NCBI GenBank assembly: GCA_019426215.1
Contig: CM033405.1
Span: 33,901,239-33,965,238, forward strand
Origin: Buddleja alternifolia
Taxonomy: Eukaryota; Streptophyta; Magnoliopsida; Lamiales; Scrophulariaceae
Direction of reading: 5' to 3'
Length of the DNA: 64,000 nt
The position numbers and the translations under genes are program-made. Shown here in pieces: positions 23,600-34,681 of the stretch. Within the stretch, counting starts at the first letter, position 1. Every line of letters starts with the position of its first letter. Under the pieces are notes generated by a model. That model saw nothing but the letters and a program-made list of their open reading frames with translations. It ran no database searches and was not told where the DNA came from.

Positions 23600-26150
23600 A
23601 TAATCATAACTCTAGACATCGACAAACATGGTTATTAGTAGAAAGAAACAATGACTACGAGGAGTTGGTTAATGAGGACCCTATTGAGTATTGTTGTGGG
23701 CTCAGAAGGGAATGGGCTCATCGGGTGCTCCCCCATTGTCAAGGCATCTTGGTGTTGTTTATAAAAATAATAGACACAACGATGAAATGTGCATTCCACA
23801 ATAACGGAGGGCGAAAGATGGTGAACACCTTCCAACACACCATTTAAGCTCTTTCCCATATTTGTTGTCATAATGCCTTCCCGCACCCCTCCATCATGTG
23901 CATGTGTCCACTTTTCACATGGAATTCTACTCAAATAAATGAAAGCATCTTCATCCTTTTGTCGAATATCCTTCATGATTTTATCGAACTTGGAAATATT
24001 ATGTGTCATACCTGCCTGATAACATAGAGTTTTCATAACTTTATTTTTAAAACGATTATTAAAGTTTGAAGACACATGTCGTAGGCAATATCGATGAGCT
24101 CCATGAGGAGGGCAAAAGACGGGTACAAGCTCAGATGCATGAAGTATGCTGTTGTGACGATCAGAAATAAGGCACACACCTTCATTCCTTCGAAGAAAAT
24201 GTTTGCTCACCAATTGCAGAAACCACAACCACGAGTCATTCGACTCATTATCGACAATTGCAAATGCAAGAGGCAAAATCTGATTATTTCCATCAAGAGT
24301 CGTTGCGATCAACAACTTAGCTTTGTGGCGTGCATATAGATGTGTCCCATCAACGCAAATAACTCTCCGGCAATGTTGGAATCCATCTATACATGGCTTG
24401 AACGCCCAAAACACATACATGAACATTTTTAGATTTCCATAGATGCTTTTGTGTTTCCATTCAACAACTGTGCCCGGATTCCACTTTTGGACAGCTCCTA
24501 AGAACTTAGGTAACAATGGAACAGAATTCTCCCAAGTCTCGTTTACAATCTCATTTGCACATTGCAAGCTGTGCCAAGCCTTGTCATACGGAATATTGCA
24601 TGCCCAATTATCAGCTACCATTTGAACTATTCGTGCAATCTTAATTGAGGGATCAATTTGAACTTGTCCAAGAAGTTCATTGGCAATCAGATTCAGGTCC
24701 AAATTATGGTGGTTTGGTGCCACAGTTTCGAACAAACATGAATGTGGCCCTGTATACTTCGATATCTCCCAAAAATGTGTTTTCTTGCTAAAATGAGCTC
24801 GAAGTCTAAAATTGCACCCTACATGTTCGGCTTTGTGTTTGCATACAACAGCATAAGTTGTCGGGTACTAATTACCACCGTAAACTCTCGTTTTTGATGT
24901 GTTATGTGGTAGTCTTTCACCGCTCTTTGCAAGCTTTCTTTGTTATCAAATGTCAATCCCAAACCAAGATTACCTATCCGATAATCATAAGTCATATCCC
25001 TTGCTTCATTTGGTCGATCTAATGAGTCTCCTTGTAATTCTTCATATGATGTGGAGTAGAATGGGAGCACATGATGAAGTCGTGGTTGATTCCCTCTTCA
25101 AGGAACATCCTCTTCAACATTTTCCTCAAAAGTTGGTTCGTTGTTGAGTTCTTTATCGAAGTCTGAGTTTGAGTCTGAATGCCTATCAAGCGAATTTCGA
25201 CAACCACTGTCGTTGTCATCCTCAAACTGATCGTTCTGGGGTGGTATCTAACTACTCGCCCCTCCGTGATGAGAAAAATGAGCGCTGTAGTTGGCTTCCT
25301 CAAAATGCCCAAACTCATGATGATTGTGTGTAGACAGACCTACATGTACAAAAATTAAAATCAAATTAAGATTTATCATAATACATGTTGATAGAATGAA
25401 ATGATAAAGAATACGATAAAATAGGATACTAAAATTATGCAAATGTGTAGACGATTCATTATTACCTTCATCTACATCCGAATTTGGATAACTCCCTAAA
25501 CCATGAGTCGCCAAAAGGAAATTTGGTACACTTTCAACACCTCCAAAAGCATTACCCGATATAGAACATCCTAAAAAGGCAATCATAACAAACAAAAACT
25601 ATAACAAAAGAATACAGATGAAATTTCTTATAAAAATATTTAGACAATTATAACATTTATTAAAAAATACGATGATACAAAGTAAATATAAAAATAAAAA
25701 TTACCTGCATACACATCTTGATTCAGATAAGTACCGATATTTAAATTCGATAATATTGGTTGTGTACAAAATGGTAAGAATTGGTTTGGCTGATACGACG
25801 TTACTTGTGTTAACAGCGATGTGTATGGACCCTGAGATTGTATTGGCTCTTTTTAAATATAAAAATCCATTGTACTAACACTGGTATAAGGATCCAAGAA
25901 AAAAATTAAATCATCATCGTTTTTTACCTCTATTGCTCTCTGCCTAAGCAAATTTCTATTTTCAAATGAGTATTTCGAAGATAGTTTCAATGAGAATTGG
26001 GTTAATTCCTGTACTCGCATATATCTTATTCAACAATTCAACAAATTTGATCGAATGGGGTATTCTCATGTAACTCAACATATAGTTCGAATCTTCAATT
26101 ATTTGTCCATCCAAAAATATACAAACATCAACTACGTTCTGTCTCGACAT
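23600..26150 (-). pseudogene. MULE transposase (MURA type), decayed
   Basis: Candidate 5' exon 25962-26150 (MSRQNVVDVCIFLDGQIIE). Middle pieces: 25248-25595 (SVPNFLLATHGLGSYPNSDVDEG), about 25019-25318, and 24819-25070 (LTFDNKESLQRAVKDYHI, the N-terminal MuDR domain). The main block is 23635-24735, with the MULE DDE-type transposase domain: VICVDGTHL, LLIATTLDGNNQILPLAFAIV, NDSWLWFLQL, LISDRHNSI, GAHRYCLRH and TTNMGKSLNGVL. Frame breaks (for example after YANTKPNM at 24819) and a missing recognisable C-terminal SWIM zinc finger show decay. It faces the PMD gene tail to tail. Confidence 0.88.
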
Positions 26151-26829
26151 TTCTGCAAAATATAAATTATTAATTTAGAGTTCGAAAACATAAATTATAT
26201 TCACACACATTTAAAAATCCTAAAAGTATCATTCATCAATACTAATTTCGATATTACATCTTTATCATCATACCTAAAAATTATAAATTGTACCTAAAAT
26301 ATTATATCAAAGTTCAAACCCTAAAAACACCTACATTCGAAATTGGGGTCCAAAATTATACAAAAAATCAAAATCTAAGTACAAAATAAAAACTATAACA
26401 TTAAATCAAAATTCATAACCTAAACACTAAATTCGATATTATACCCAAAATGATTTACACGTAAAATTAGAATACAATAACAATATATATAAACCATAAA
26501 CTCAAAGACTAACATTTAAACTAATTTAGGTCATAATTTGATTCAAAATTAAAATTGAAAACAAGGGTTTAAATTGACAGAAATTATAAATATTTAAACC
26601 ATAAACTCTAAATTAAAATAATTAACTAACTCAAAAATGTATTCAACAAAATAATAACATAGAATAAAAAAATTACCTTGTAATTTAGGGATAAAATGCT
26701 AAATGAGAGGAACAATGGTGGGTGAAGCAGAGGGAGAGATGGAGCAGAAGAGCGGAGAGAATGAGGGAGGAAGAAGAGAGAAAGAAGAAGAGAAAGAAAA
26801 AAAATAATTTTTTGTGTAATATTGTGCCT

Positions 26830-27148
26830 GGGTACGCCATTGTTAATGGCGTACCCAGTCAAAGTCTTCTGAGAATGTATACGCCATTACTAATGGCGTA
26901 TGGAGGTACAATGTTTAAAAAAATAAAAAATTAGTTGGATACGCCATTAGTAATGGCGTATCCAGGTACAATGTTAAAAAAAAAAATTAGTTGGATACGC
27001 CATTACTAATGGCGTATCCAGGTACAATGTTAAAAAAAAAAATTAGTTGGATACGCCATTACTAATGGCGTATCCAGGTACAATGTTAAAAAAAAAATTA
27101 TTAATCCGGAAATAAATTCTAGTTGGATACGCCATTATTAACGGCGTA
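26830..27148. repeat. Subterminal array of palindromic repeats in the MULE
   Basis: Six palindromes of the type TACGCCATTA / TAATGGCGTA occur at about 26831-26857, 26879-26902, 26937-26963, 26993-27019, 27049-27075 and, imperfect, 27125-27148. The three central ones form a direct tandem with an exact 56-bp period, separated by AGGTACAATG plus an A-run and TTAGTT. The left end of the element (about 17318-17370) holds only one or two versions. Confidence 0.9.
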
Positions 27149-27232
27149 GTGTGCTATTTTCGGAGAATTTATTATTTGTGTATTATTTATATAATTTTTA
27201 TTAAAAAGTATATTATTTTTTAAAAAAAGTCC
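27125..27232 (-). repeat. MULE terminal inverted repeat, right
   Basis: Reverse complement starts GGACTTTTTTTAAAAAATAA and pairs with 17237-17341. Followed directly by the second CTCATATCCC duplication (27233-27242). Confidence 0.9.
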
Positions 27233-27242
27233 CTCATATCCC

Positions 27243-28566
27243 AGAGCGCTCGTTTCACTTCTTCTTTGGTAACCGGCCTAAGTAGTATCTCGGTATGTTG
27301 CCCCTATAGTGTCAAAAATCCCGGCGTATCTGTATAGATGCACACGGGTTCTCCTTCATCATACAATACCTTGTAGTATTCGACTGCCATGTGCTTGAGC
27401 TCTATCGGGTCAGTTTCCACATTCCCATCCTCCCGTTCCAGGGTCTTCACTTTAGATTTTCCTTGGCGATTCACAGCTGAAAGATGAAAAAAAATGCGTG
27501 TTCATGTCTCCTACTCTAAGCCATTAGGCCCTGGCTTTTTGTTTCCAAAAAAGTTCCTCATGTCGTAGAGTATCAAAATATTGAGCTTGTAGTTTATTTT
27601 CCAGCTTTCTAAGGGAGTACCTAAAGTTCTGACCTTGCGCTCCTTGTATACCCGCAATACGAGCCACAAGTTGCTGCTTTCGCTTGAATATGTTAGCAAA
27701 TGTGTCGTGATTCCACGCATGAGTAGCTGTCCGAGTATGTTGAATTTGCTCATGAATCCCATCTTCTCGTTTAGCATGCCAATTCTGATCAATCATTTCC
27801 TGGAAGCTCGGATGTGTAAACCATGCTGACTGAAACCGAAAATACTCCAAACTAGCCCCTACCCATGCATGTTCAGAGAGAGTGAGCATTAACGGTGCAT
27901 GGTCCGACCCTATTCTAGGTAAGTGCCGAACTGTTGCTTGAGGGAATGAGAGCTGCCAAGTATCATTACACATTGCTCGATCTAACCATTCTTGTAATGA
28001 CGACTTACCTCCTTTAGCCCACGTGAAAGGTGAGCCAACAAACTTGAGATCAATAAGCTCACACTTATCTACACATTCCAAGAATTTACGGCATTTATGC
28101 ATATCGACTGGGGCACCACCCATTTTTTTTATTGTGTCATAACTACGTTCATGTCCCCCGCAATAACCCATGGACCATGTATATGGGGTTCCATGCGTAC
28201 AATATGCTCCCAAAGATGGTTTCATGACTCCACATGCGGGCTGGCGTATACTGCCGTTAAAACCCAAGTCCTATCCCTATCTCGACGAATAACGGAGGTG
28301 ATACTTTGCTTGTTAGCTTCAACAATTTCTATATCAACCTCTTGAGAATTCCAGAATAACCATAAACCCCCCGCAAAACCCCTTGCTTCAACCTTTTCAA
28401 CTTTATCAAATTTACTGAACATGAGTATATTTTTTGCATTATGGCCCGGAACCCGTGGCTCCACAAGGACAAGAATCATCGGCTTATGCCGACTCAAAAC
28501 TTCTCTGAGCGAATTCAAAAGTTCAGGCTTCGCTACACCCCTGCAATTCCAAAATATCGACGTCAT
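27243..28566 (-). pseudogene. LINE ORF2, 5' segment: APE-type endonuclease up to the MULE insertion
   Basis: Starts MTSIFWNCRGVAKPEL at 28566, the usual WNCRG opening of plant LINE ORF2. Further marks are WVLTAVYASP, a GDMN-type motif read in another frame near 28150-28170, SPFTWAKGG and the catalytic-site-like GSDHAPLML. After 27524 the frame is broken; coding sense resumes (GEPVCIYTD, then LLRPVTKEEVKRALWDM) up to the 10-bp duplication. Joined across the MULE the frame continues as SSSKAPGPDG at 17226. Stops (after ASPHVES, near 28222) and frameshifts are present. Confidence 0.87.
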
Positions 28567-28611
28567 TTAATAACAAAGAGGGAGAAGTTCAAAAAGAACA
28601 AAAACTTATAC

Positions 28612-30413
28612 CTATGAAGGGGTTGAAAAAAACCCCTTATCCTTGGCCATTCCCACGTTGCTAGTACTATCTCGCCGAGATTCAGTTATTGCAATGTCTC
28701 TATAGCCCAAATCTCCACTAGAGGCAACACATCTTGACATATCTACTTCCTCCACTGACTCAGTATCAGAACTAATGTTGTCATCCTCTGTATACTTCGG
28801 CGGTCTTGTGTGCCCGAAATGGGAGCCTGTTTCCAACATACCTGCTGTACCCTGCCCACCTCGGTCATATCATGATCCCACTCTCCGTTTGAATTGATGG
28901 AATTATTTCGAATGGTATACGTAGCACCAAGCGTGATCGGGGCTATCTTTTCCCTATCCACTAACTTCTCCGATTGTTCCGGAGGTATATCCCTATCCAC
29001 ACTTCTCCAAACCTTAGTACCTGCAGCTTGAGTTCTCCCTTCCACTGACATATTCGGTGCCACTCCCTCTGAGTCCATTTGCTCTTCCAACTCATACAAA
29101 GCTGCGAACCGTGACCCACTCGTTGTCGTCTTGGTATTATTGTTTGGTTTATTCCCATGCACACGAGCAGTTGTCATCCTATTTATATCATCGACCTCTT
29201 TATCCCCCATATTCCTAGCCTCCCAGTTATCCACATTCGGTCTAGCTGTGTGTGCTTGATTACCCGCGCCGAAATAGAAAACAGAGGGCTCTTGGGCTGA
29301 CTCCCGACTTGTCTCTTTACGCTGACCTCGTCTTCTCGTCCGAGGGGGTACGATATTCCATGGTCCAACAGTAGTAGGTGTGGCTTGTTTTTCTCCATCA
29401 TTCGATGATTTTTCGACATTGTCTTTTTGGTTTTGCGAGCCACAGGTTTCTTTCCAGTGTCCTACCGAACCACACTCAAAACAAATTAAAGACAAACCTT
29501 CATACTCAACCACTCTTAGCTTCTTGTTTACCTTAATAACCTAAATGATTGGTTTTTCCAAATCAAGTTCAACACAAACTCGAGCATAACGTCCCCGTAA
29601 AGATTCTTCCGTATGCTTATCAATTCCCCTCACTTTACCAATCAACCCGCCCATGCCTCAAAGATGTTTATCATTAAAGTAGTGTATCGGCAAATCGGGG
29701 AAACGTATCCAAACCATAGTGTTCGATATTTTCTCCTTCTTCGGATTGAAAGTCGGGTCCCATTTACGAACCGTTAGATAATGTCCCAAAATCATCCATG
29801 GGCCATCTCGAAACACCCTATCATATCCCGCCTTAATTCTAAACCGAACGAAATAGAATTCATTACCTATATCCACTGGGATTGACGTCGTATTGGAGCT
29901 TCCAAAGGGCTTTCATACGCTGTTTAAGCATCGTGTATCCCACCTTACGTCCGAGAACCTTCACCACAAGGGCCCTGTGATAAGGAGTCGTCATCTCCCG
30001 TAGGTCTTCTTCCGGAATTGTGTAACTTGGTACCGAGTCAGCCGCTTCATCCTCGCTTAGGTCTGCTCCATCAAAAAAGTCTTCTTCCCCTTCCCCGGTA
30101 TAGTATCCCGGAGTTACTGCTTGTCGATTCCAAGTTTGGCGGAGGTTACCCGTTTTTTAAGAGGTGGCCGGAGTATTCTCCTTTGCCATGTTTTCTATCT
30201 TACTGAAGTCTTTCTCTTCCGTGTGTGTCTCTGGCCCTCCATTATTGATCGAACAGATCCACCTGCCGGAGTTTGTTGCGCCATCATGAAATCTGGAATA
30301 GGGATCCGATGTACTCCTTTATCTGCACCCAACAGATTTCGTTTCAACTTTTTAGTGTTTCGATTGGGAGTCACCACCAGTGGTGGTGGTTTGTCAACGT
30401 CCGCCTCCTCCAT
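28612..30413 (-). pseudogene. LINE ORF1: DUF4283-like domain and CCHC zinc knuckle
   Basis: Reads from MEEADVDKPPPLVV at 30413. After frame breaks, EEDLREMTTPYHRALVVKVL, then 29658-29876 (GNEFYFVRFRIKAGYDRVFRDGPWM, typical of DUF4283), then 28743-29513 beginning VEYEGLSLICFECGSVGHWKETCG. The last holds a CX2CX4HX4C knuckle (CFECGSVGHWKETC). A basic, Ser/Thr-rich tail follows to about 28612. It would be the RNA-binding ORF1 product of the LINE. At least three in-frame stops or shifts break it. Confidence 0.85.
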
Positions 30414-30590
30414 GCACAGAGGTGGAGCGGTACAGTAGGGAAAACCCTAGCCGAGGCGATGACGACGGTGCTGCTGTTTCTTTTCTGTTTTCGTGAGCTC
30501 CGAGTTTTTAGGAGCTAAAATTTTTGATTCAATATCTCGATTAATATTTAAGAGAACGTAAAATGAAGTGTACAAGTAAAGTAAATATAA

Positions 30591-31117
30591 CTCTCTCTCC
30601 CATCTCTCTAAACCCTAGCCTTCTTTTTTCTTCTATTTAACTCCGTTGGCGATGGTTTGGTAAAGCAGTCGGCTACTTTACCACTATTACCACCACCATC
30701 GTCGGCGGGTTGGGTTGGAGCACCCTTCTTCAAGTTGTACATCACATCTTCAAATATGACGAGACAGATATGGATCTAAAGAGACAGAGACAGATCTGAC
30801 GACATGAAGACGGGTGATACATAAGTTTTTATATAGCGTTTTAGATTATTTTTTTAATATTTTATTTTCTCTCTCGTATGAGAGTTTGTTTTCTCTCTCG
30901 AATGAGAGTTTCATCTCTCCTTGAATAAGAGTTGCACAAGAATTTTCTTGTGTTCGTTTGTGAGGTCTTAAGATTTATTATCTTCAAAAACTTAATAGTT
31001 GGTGTTTCAGATGTTCTTACTACATCGTTTGAGTCGATATGAATTGTATTGTTCCAAGCGTTGTAAACTTTCGATTGAATGATATATAAGACCGATTTTT
31101 CTTCAAAAAAAAATAAA
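30591..31117 (+). mobile_element. Non-LTR retroposon copy 2, about 527 bp with A-rich tail
   Basis: Starts CTCTCTCTCCCATCTCTCTA, then TAAACCCTAGCC, and ends CCGATTTTTCTTC plus an A-rich tail. Flanked by the 14-bp duplication TAAAGTAAATATAA (30577-30590 and 31118-31131). It is the sister of 13396-13908 in the same orientation. Its insertion site overlaps the 5' target duplication of the LINE. Confidence 0.85.
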
Positions 31118-31131
31118 TAAAGTAAATATAA

Positions 31132-31818
31132 AGAATGTATTACGTATCTGATTTGCCCCTAAAATGCCAAAAAGATACATGATCGTGTATTCTATGGGCC
31201 AGGTCGACCCGGAACCCAACCCGACGACCTGCCAATGTTAACCGTTAGATCTTGCCACTCGTCATCAATAGAGCTATATGTGTGTTAGATGAAATATATT
31301 ATACGTACACGGTGTCCAACTATATATAAATACTCTCATTTTTGTATGTCCATATCAATAGTACTCGTGAAAGATATCTTTACGAGTCAGTGATATTTAA
31401 TTCTTAGCGGCTCTATATATAATTTGTAGCAGTTAAGATTATACACTTAGAGACATATATCATAATTGTCATTCTAATGAGGAGAACCATGTCAGTTGCC
31501 ATATGTGATCGACAAGACTTCATCAAACACAATAAATATATGCAGAGATGAAGATTTATCCTTTATTAATTGAAATAAATGAAATTGTGATACAATTGAT
31601 TAAATAAGTATTACACAATCATTATACATATTATATTAGTATTTAGTGAGAGCATAACGATCACAAACTTCTTATCTAATTCTTATCTAGACTCTGAGTA
31701 AATTCTCAATATATAACTTGAGGCTTATGTTTGGTACGAATTAGACAATTGAATTATGTAAGAATTGATCATCATGCTAGATACGTAGGCAGCTCTATCA
31801 TTGAGTGTCATTTATAAT
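31132..31818. other. AT-rich spacer; no gene seen
   Basis: No supported ORF, no clear repeat border. Confidence 0.4.
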
Positions 31819-32217
31819 CACTACAAGAAATTTAATTACCCATGTCAATAAGCAATGATGAAAAGTCCCTTTGTCATGGTCAAAATCAATTGACCACGGC
31901 TTTGCCTCAACTTTCAACTTGGTATTTGCAATCGTGGTCAAAACATTACTCATGGCTTATAGTCATAGTCAATGTTTTATTCACTGCAAAGATCATGACT
32001 TTTAGCCATTGTAAAAAAATGTTAAATTAGCATTTCTTCCACCACGGATACTTAGAGTTTAAAATAGTTAGCATTCTTTTTCACTATAACTAATGTCAGC
32101 TTGGCTATACGAAACATCTACCACGGCCAAATTAGCCGTGAGTTTAGACTGCTATAAACTACGGCTTCGAACCATGGCGTATATTTTCATTGCCAATACT
32201 CAATTTTCTTAGTAGTA
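31819..32217. mobile_element. CACTA-like non-autonomous element, about 399 bp
   Basis: Left end CACTACAAGAAATTTAATTA. The right end CAATTTTCTTAGTAGTA is a mutated counterpart of TTTCTTGTAGTG. AAT may be the 3-bp duplication on both sides (left copy 31816-31818, right 32218-32220). Inside are repeated CCACGGC/CATGGC/GACCACG motifs in both directions, as in CACTA subterminal repeats. Confidence 0.6.
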
Positions 32218-32390
32218 AATCCTTATTCCTTAGAATCGAGCTCGACCTGAGCCTCGACTGAATTTATTTGTACATCTTCCAAAAATGAACCAGATCAGGG
32301 CACACCTCTATCATAAGATGTTGTTGTGTCTTTATTTTAAATGTACGGAATTCAATAGTATATATATAAATGTGTATATGATATGATCAT

Positions 32391-33327
32391 GGTCTAAAAT
32401 TCCGACTCGAAATTTCGGATTTCGGGGGGTTTCGAAGCGAAATCGAACCTTCGATCCAAATTTTGCAGAATATCTTCCGAAATTTCTGCTGAAACCCGAA
32501 ATTTTCCCGAAATTTAAATTATTTTTGTCAAATATCCATCGAAATTTCGGCCGAAACCCGATATTTCCAGAAATAACCGAAATTTCGGCTGATTTTTTTT
32601 TATATTTTTAATTTTTTTAAAATATCATATAATTAAAAAATTATATTTATACACATAATATGGATCGAATTCACATAATATGTGTCCAGACACATAGTGG
32701 ATACTCAGTGGATACAATGCCACACCAACCCTACTCATATCTTTTGTCACAGGTTTATGTTACTACTCATGTCGAGTATTTTGTACCCGTTGGGGTTTTT
32801 CAAGATTCAACACCAGAAGGATATCATCATCATCATTATATGCAGTACTACCAACATTCCATATCATGGGCGAAATATTGTCAACATATAACTAATAATT
32901 TTCACTTGCAATATGAAAACAGAGATAGGACAAATACTAGTGATAACAATTTCGATTCTCCTAAAAACTCGATGTGGTATTGAGCAGTAACTGTTATTTA
33001 AATCTTAATACATTTTATTTTAATAAAGTTCCTATGAGATTTCGTTATTATCTTACTATCAAATTATATTTATTTCATATTTTTCGCAATAATTTTTAGT
33101 GATATTATTTAACAAATTAATTATTCATATATTATATATAGAACATTATTGATTTAAAAGACGCATAAAAATGATAATTAAAGTTACCCAAAATTTTATT
33201 GCAAATTTCCACATATTTTTATAAATTTCCATGATTTCTTTAAAATCGAAACCAAAATTTTGAATATCCCCAAAATTTTCGTAAATTTACTACACCGATA
33301 TCTACCCCGAAATCGATATTTAAGACC
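32391..33327 (-). repeat. AATTTCGG-type dispersed repeat, copy 1 (937 bp) with coding-like tail
   Basis: Reverse-oriented relative to copy 2. The end near 32391 begins GGTCTAAAATTCCGAC and is packed with GAAATTTCGG/CCGAAATTTC motifs; the other end reads GATATTTAAGACC. The interior (32660-32983, +) contains a 107-codon ORF, rich in His, Tyr and Gln and ending NSMWY, whose last 40 or so codons can be recognised in copy 2 as well. The repeat may be the 3' part of a larger unidentified element. No target duplication is clear. Confidence 0.6.
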
Positions 33328-34174
33328 TTTGGATATGATAGATATGTTCCCCGTGCTTTGATTACATTGTGCAAAATGTTTCAACAGTCAAAGACGACAC
33401 TCAATTGTATTTTGATTTTTGTACTAATTAGAATATTCAAATAGAAAAAAAAATCATGATCCGTACATTGATAATATTAATTTAAAAAATTATAAGTTAA
33501 GCATACTTTGAATTTGTTTTCTAAAGACAAATTGTTGATACTATTTGTATACCAAGAAAGGACCAACATCAATTGAATTGAGATATATTATCTTTGTAAC
33601 CCCTAGAGACCAATAATTTATAAAAAGATTTAAGAAAACTCCAAAATCTTTGAGACTTTTGAATTTTAATTAGAAAAGTATTTTTCGTAACATTTTTCTA
33701 AATCTAGGTATCACTTAATTAACTGTACTGAAATCATGTCATTACCAAAGAAATTGTACGTGACTCAAAGACAATAACTTTAATTTTATTTTTTTAATTT
33801 GTGTGTAAATGATTTAATAAATGAACTTTATTGAAAGCTGGATTTTAGTGCTCTCTCTAAACCAGTTGATCAGCAACATATACAGATTCAATGCATCAAA
33901 TTACCTCTAATTAATTTAAGCTTTAAATATGAATGCTTAATCAAATTATCCTTCTATTAATTAATTCGTACAACCACAAAATTTGTATATTTATTTCTTA
34001 TTAATGTTGACAATCTATAATTGATTTAAAAATGCAACTATTGACACAACTTGTTAACAGTTAATTATACAATAATTAATTACTCTTTTGGAAGACTTTT
34101 TGATTATTTCTCCTTAATTATGAAGAGCTTATCAGAGGGCACAGTCATATATGACCAATGACCCCAAGAAATAG

Positions 34175-34211
<37 letters not shown>

Positions 34212-34449
34212 TTACTCCAATTATTTACAATGCAAGAATCTTAGACTAAATCGTTGGGAGAAACAAATAGTAATTCAAGTGTTTGAAGGAAGACATCCAT
34301 TGAACTATATTCTCGTATTTTTCTAGTCAAAAAACATATTTCGTGAATAGGTCCCATGTATGGTTCTCATTCCTTCAACAAAAGCAAAGGTGGGATGACT
34401 AAATGTAGGCTTATACACTTTCCCCCTTTTGATTCATCCATCTTTCTTC
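33328..34449. other. AT-rich spacer; no gene seen
   Basis: No supported ORF. A (TA)n microsatellite lies at about 34180-34208. Confidence 0.45.
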
Positions 34450-34463
34450 AAGACTCCAAATAC

Positions 34464-34667
34464 CATTTTTTTTATTCGAGAGAAAGGGAAATACCCTATA
34501 TATCTAACCAGATAAACCCGGGTTGACAGTTATAATCTGGAGCTATAAAGACTTTATCTAGCTCCATAAAAGATGGGAGAGCCACAACTTGTGGCAGCCT
34601 CGATTCGAACTCAGGATCTCTCACATAAAGTGGGAGGTGGATCTCACTAGACTAGCAGGTCTTGGGT
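34464..34667 (-). mobile_element. tRNA-derived SINE, about 204 bp
   Basis: On the minus strand it starts near ACCCAAGACCTGCTAGTC. It has an A-box-like TAGTCTAGTGAG and a B-box-like AGTTCGAATCG about 45 bp later, and ends GAATAAAAAAAATG. Flanked by the perfect 14-bp duplication AAGACTCCAAATAC (34450-34463 and 34668-34681). This is a complete SINE copy. Its last 60 or so bases resemble the 3' end of the LINE at 14404. Confidence 0.88.
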
Positions 34668-34681
34668 AAGACTCCAAATAC

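Larger units (their letters stand above)
17237..27232. mobile_element. Mutator-like element (MULE) carrying a plant-mobile-domain gene, 9,996 bp
   Basis: Bounded by a perfect 10-bp duplication (CTCATATCCC). Near-identical terminal inverted repeats of about 105-108 bp start GGACTTTTTT (17237-17341 and 27125-27232). Inside are a PMD gene remnant on + (20108-22571), a third ORF on - (22824-23281) and a MULE transposase remnant on - (about 23600-26150). CT-rich leader-like sequence lies inside each end. It interrupts LINE ORF2 precisely. A 1,546-bp solo LTR lies within it, so the original element was about 8.4 kb. The protein genes carry stops and frameshifts, so it is not autonomous now. Confidence 0.92.
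14404..30567 (-). mobile_element. Full-length plant L1-like LINE, interrupted by a MULE
   Basis: Read on the minus strand from 30567 down to 14404, it contains in order an ORF1 with DUF4283-like domain and zinc knuckle, an APE-type endonuclease, a reverse transcriptase, a zf-RVT domain and a C-terminal RNase H, then a 3' A-run (T run at 14413-14422). Flanking copies of GTGTACAAGTAAA (14391-14403 and 30568-30580) look like a 13-bp target duplication. Without the nested MULE and one 10-bp duplication its length is about 6.16 kb, usual for a complete plant LINE. Both ORFs carry stops and frameshifts, so it is inactive. A few bases between A-run and duplication (14404-14412) leave the exact 3' border uncertain. 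Confidence 0.87.

Noticed and set aside
26937..27075. CRISPR-like array of palindromic repeats
   Set aside because: Spacers are the same A-rich sequence each time, the DNA is from a plant nuclear genome and the array lies in a MULE end; it is a tandem repeat, not CRISPR.
13396..31117. The two related 0.5-kb sequences as LTRs of one 17-kb retrotransposon
   Set aside because: Each copy has its own, different 14-15 bp target duplication and an A-rich tail, and what lies between is a LINE on the opposite strand with its own duplication.
34594..34667. A tRNA gene on the minus strand
   Set aside because: A- and B-box-like motifs are present but no cloverleaf can be drawn with confidence, and the segment is the head of a SINE with its own 14-bp duplication.
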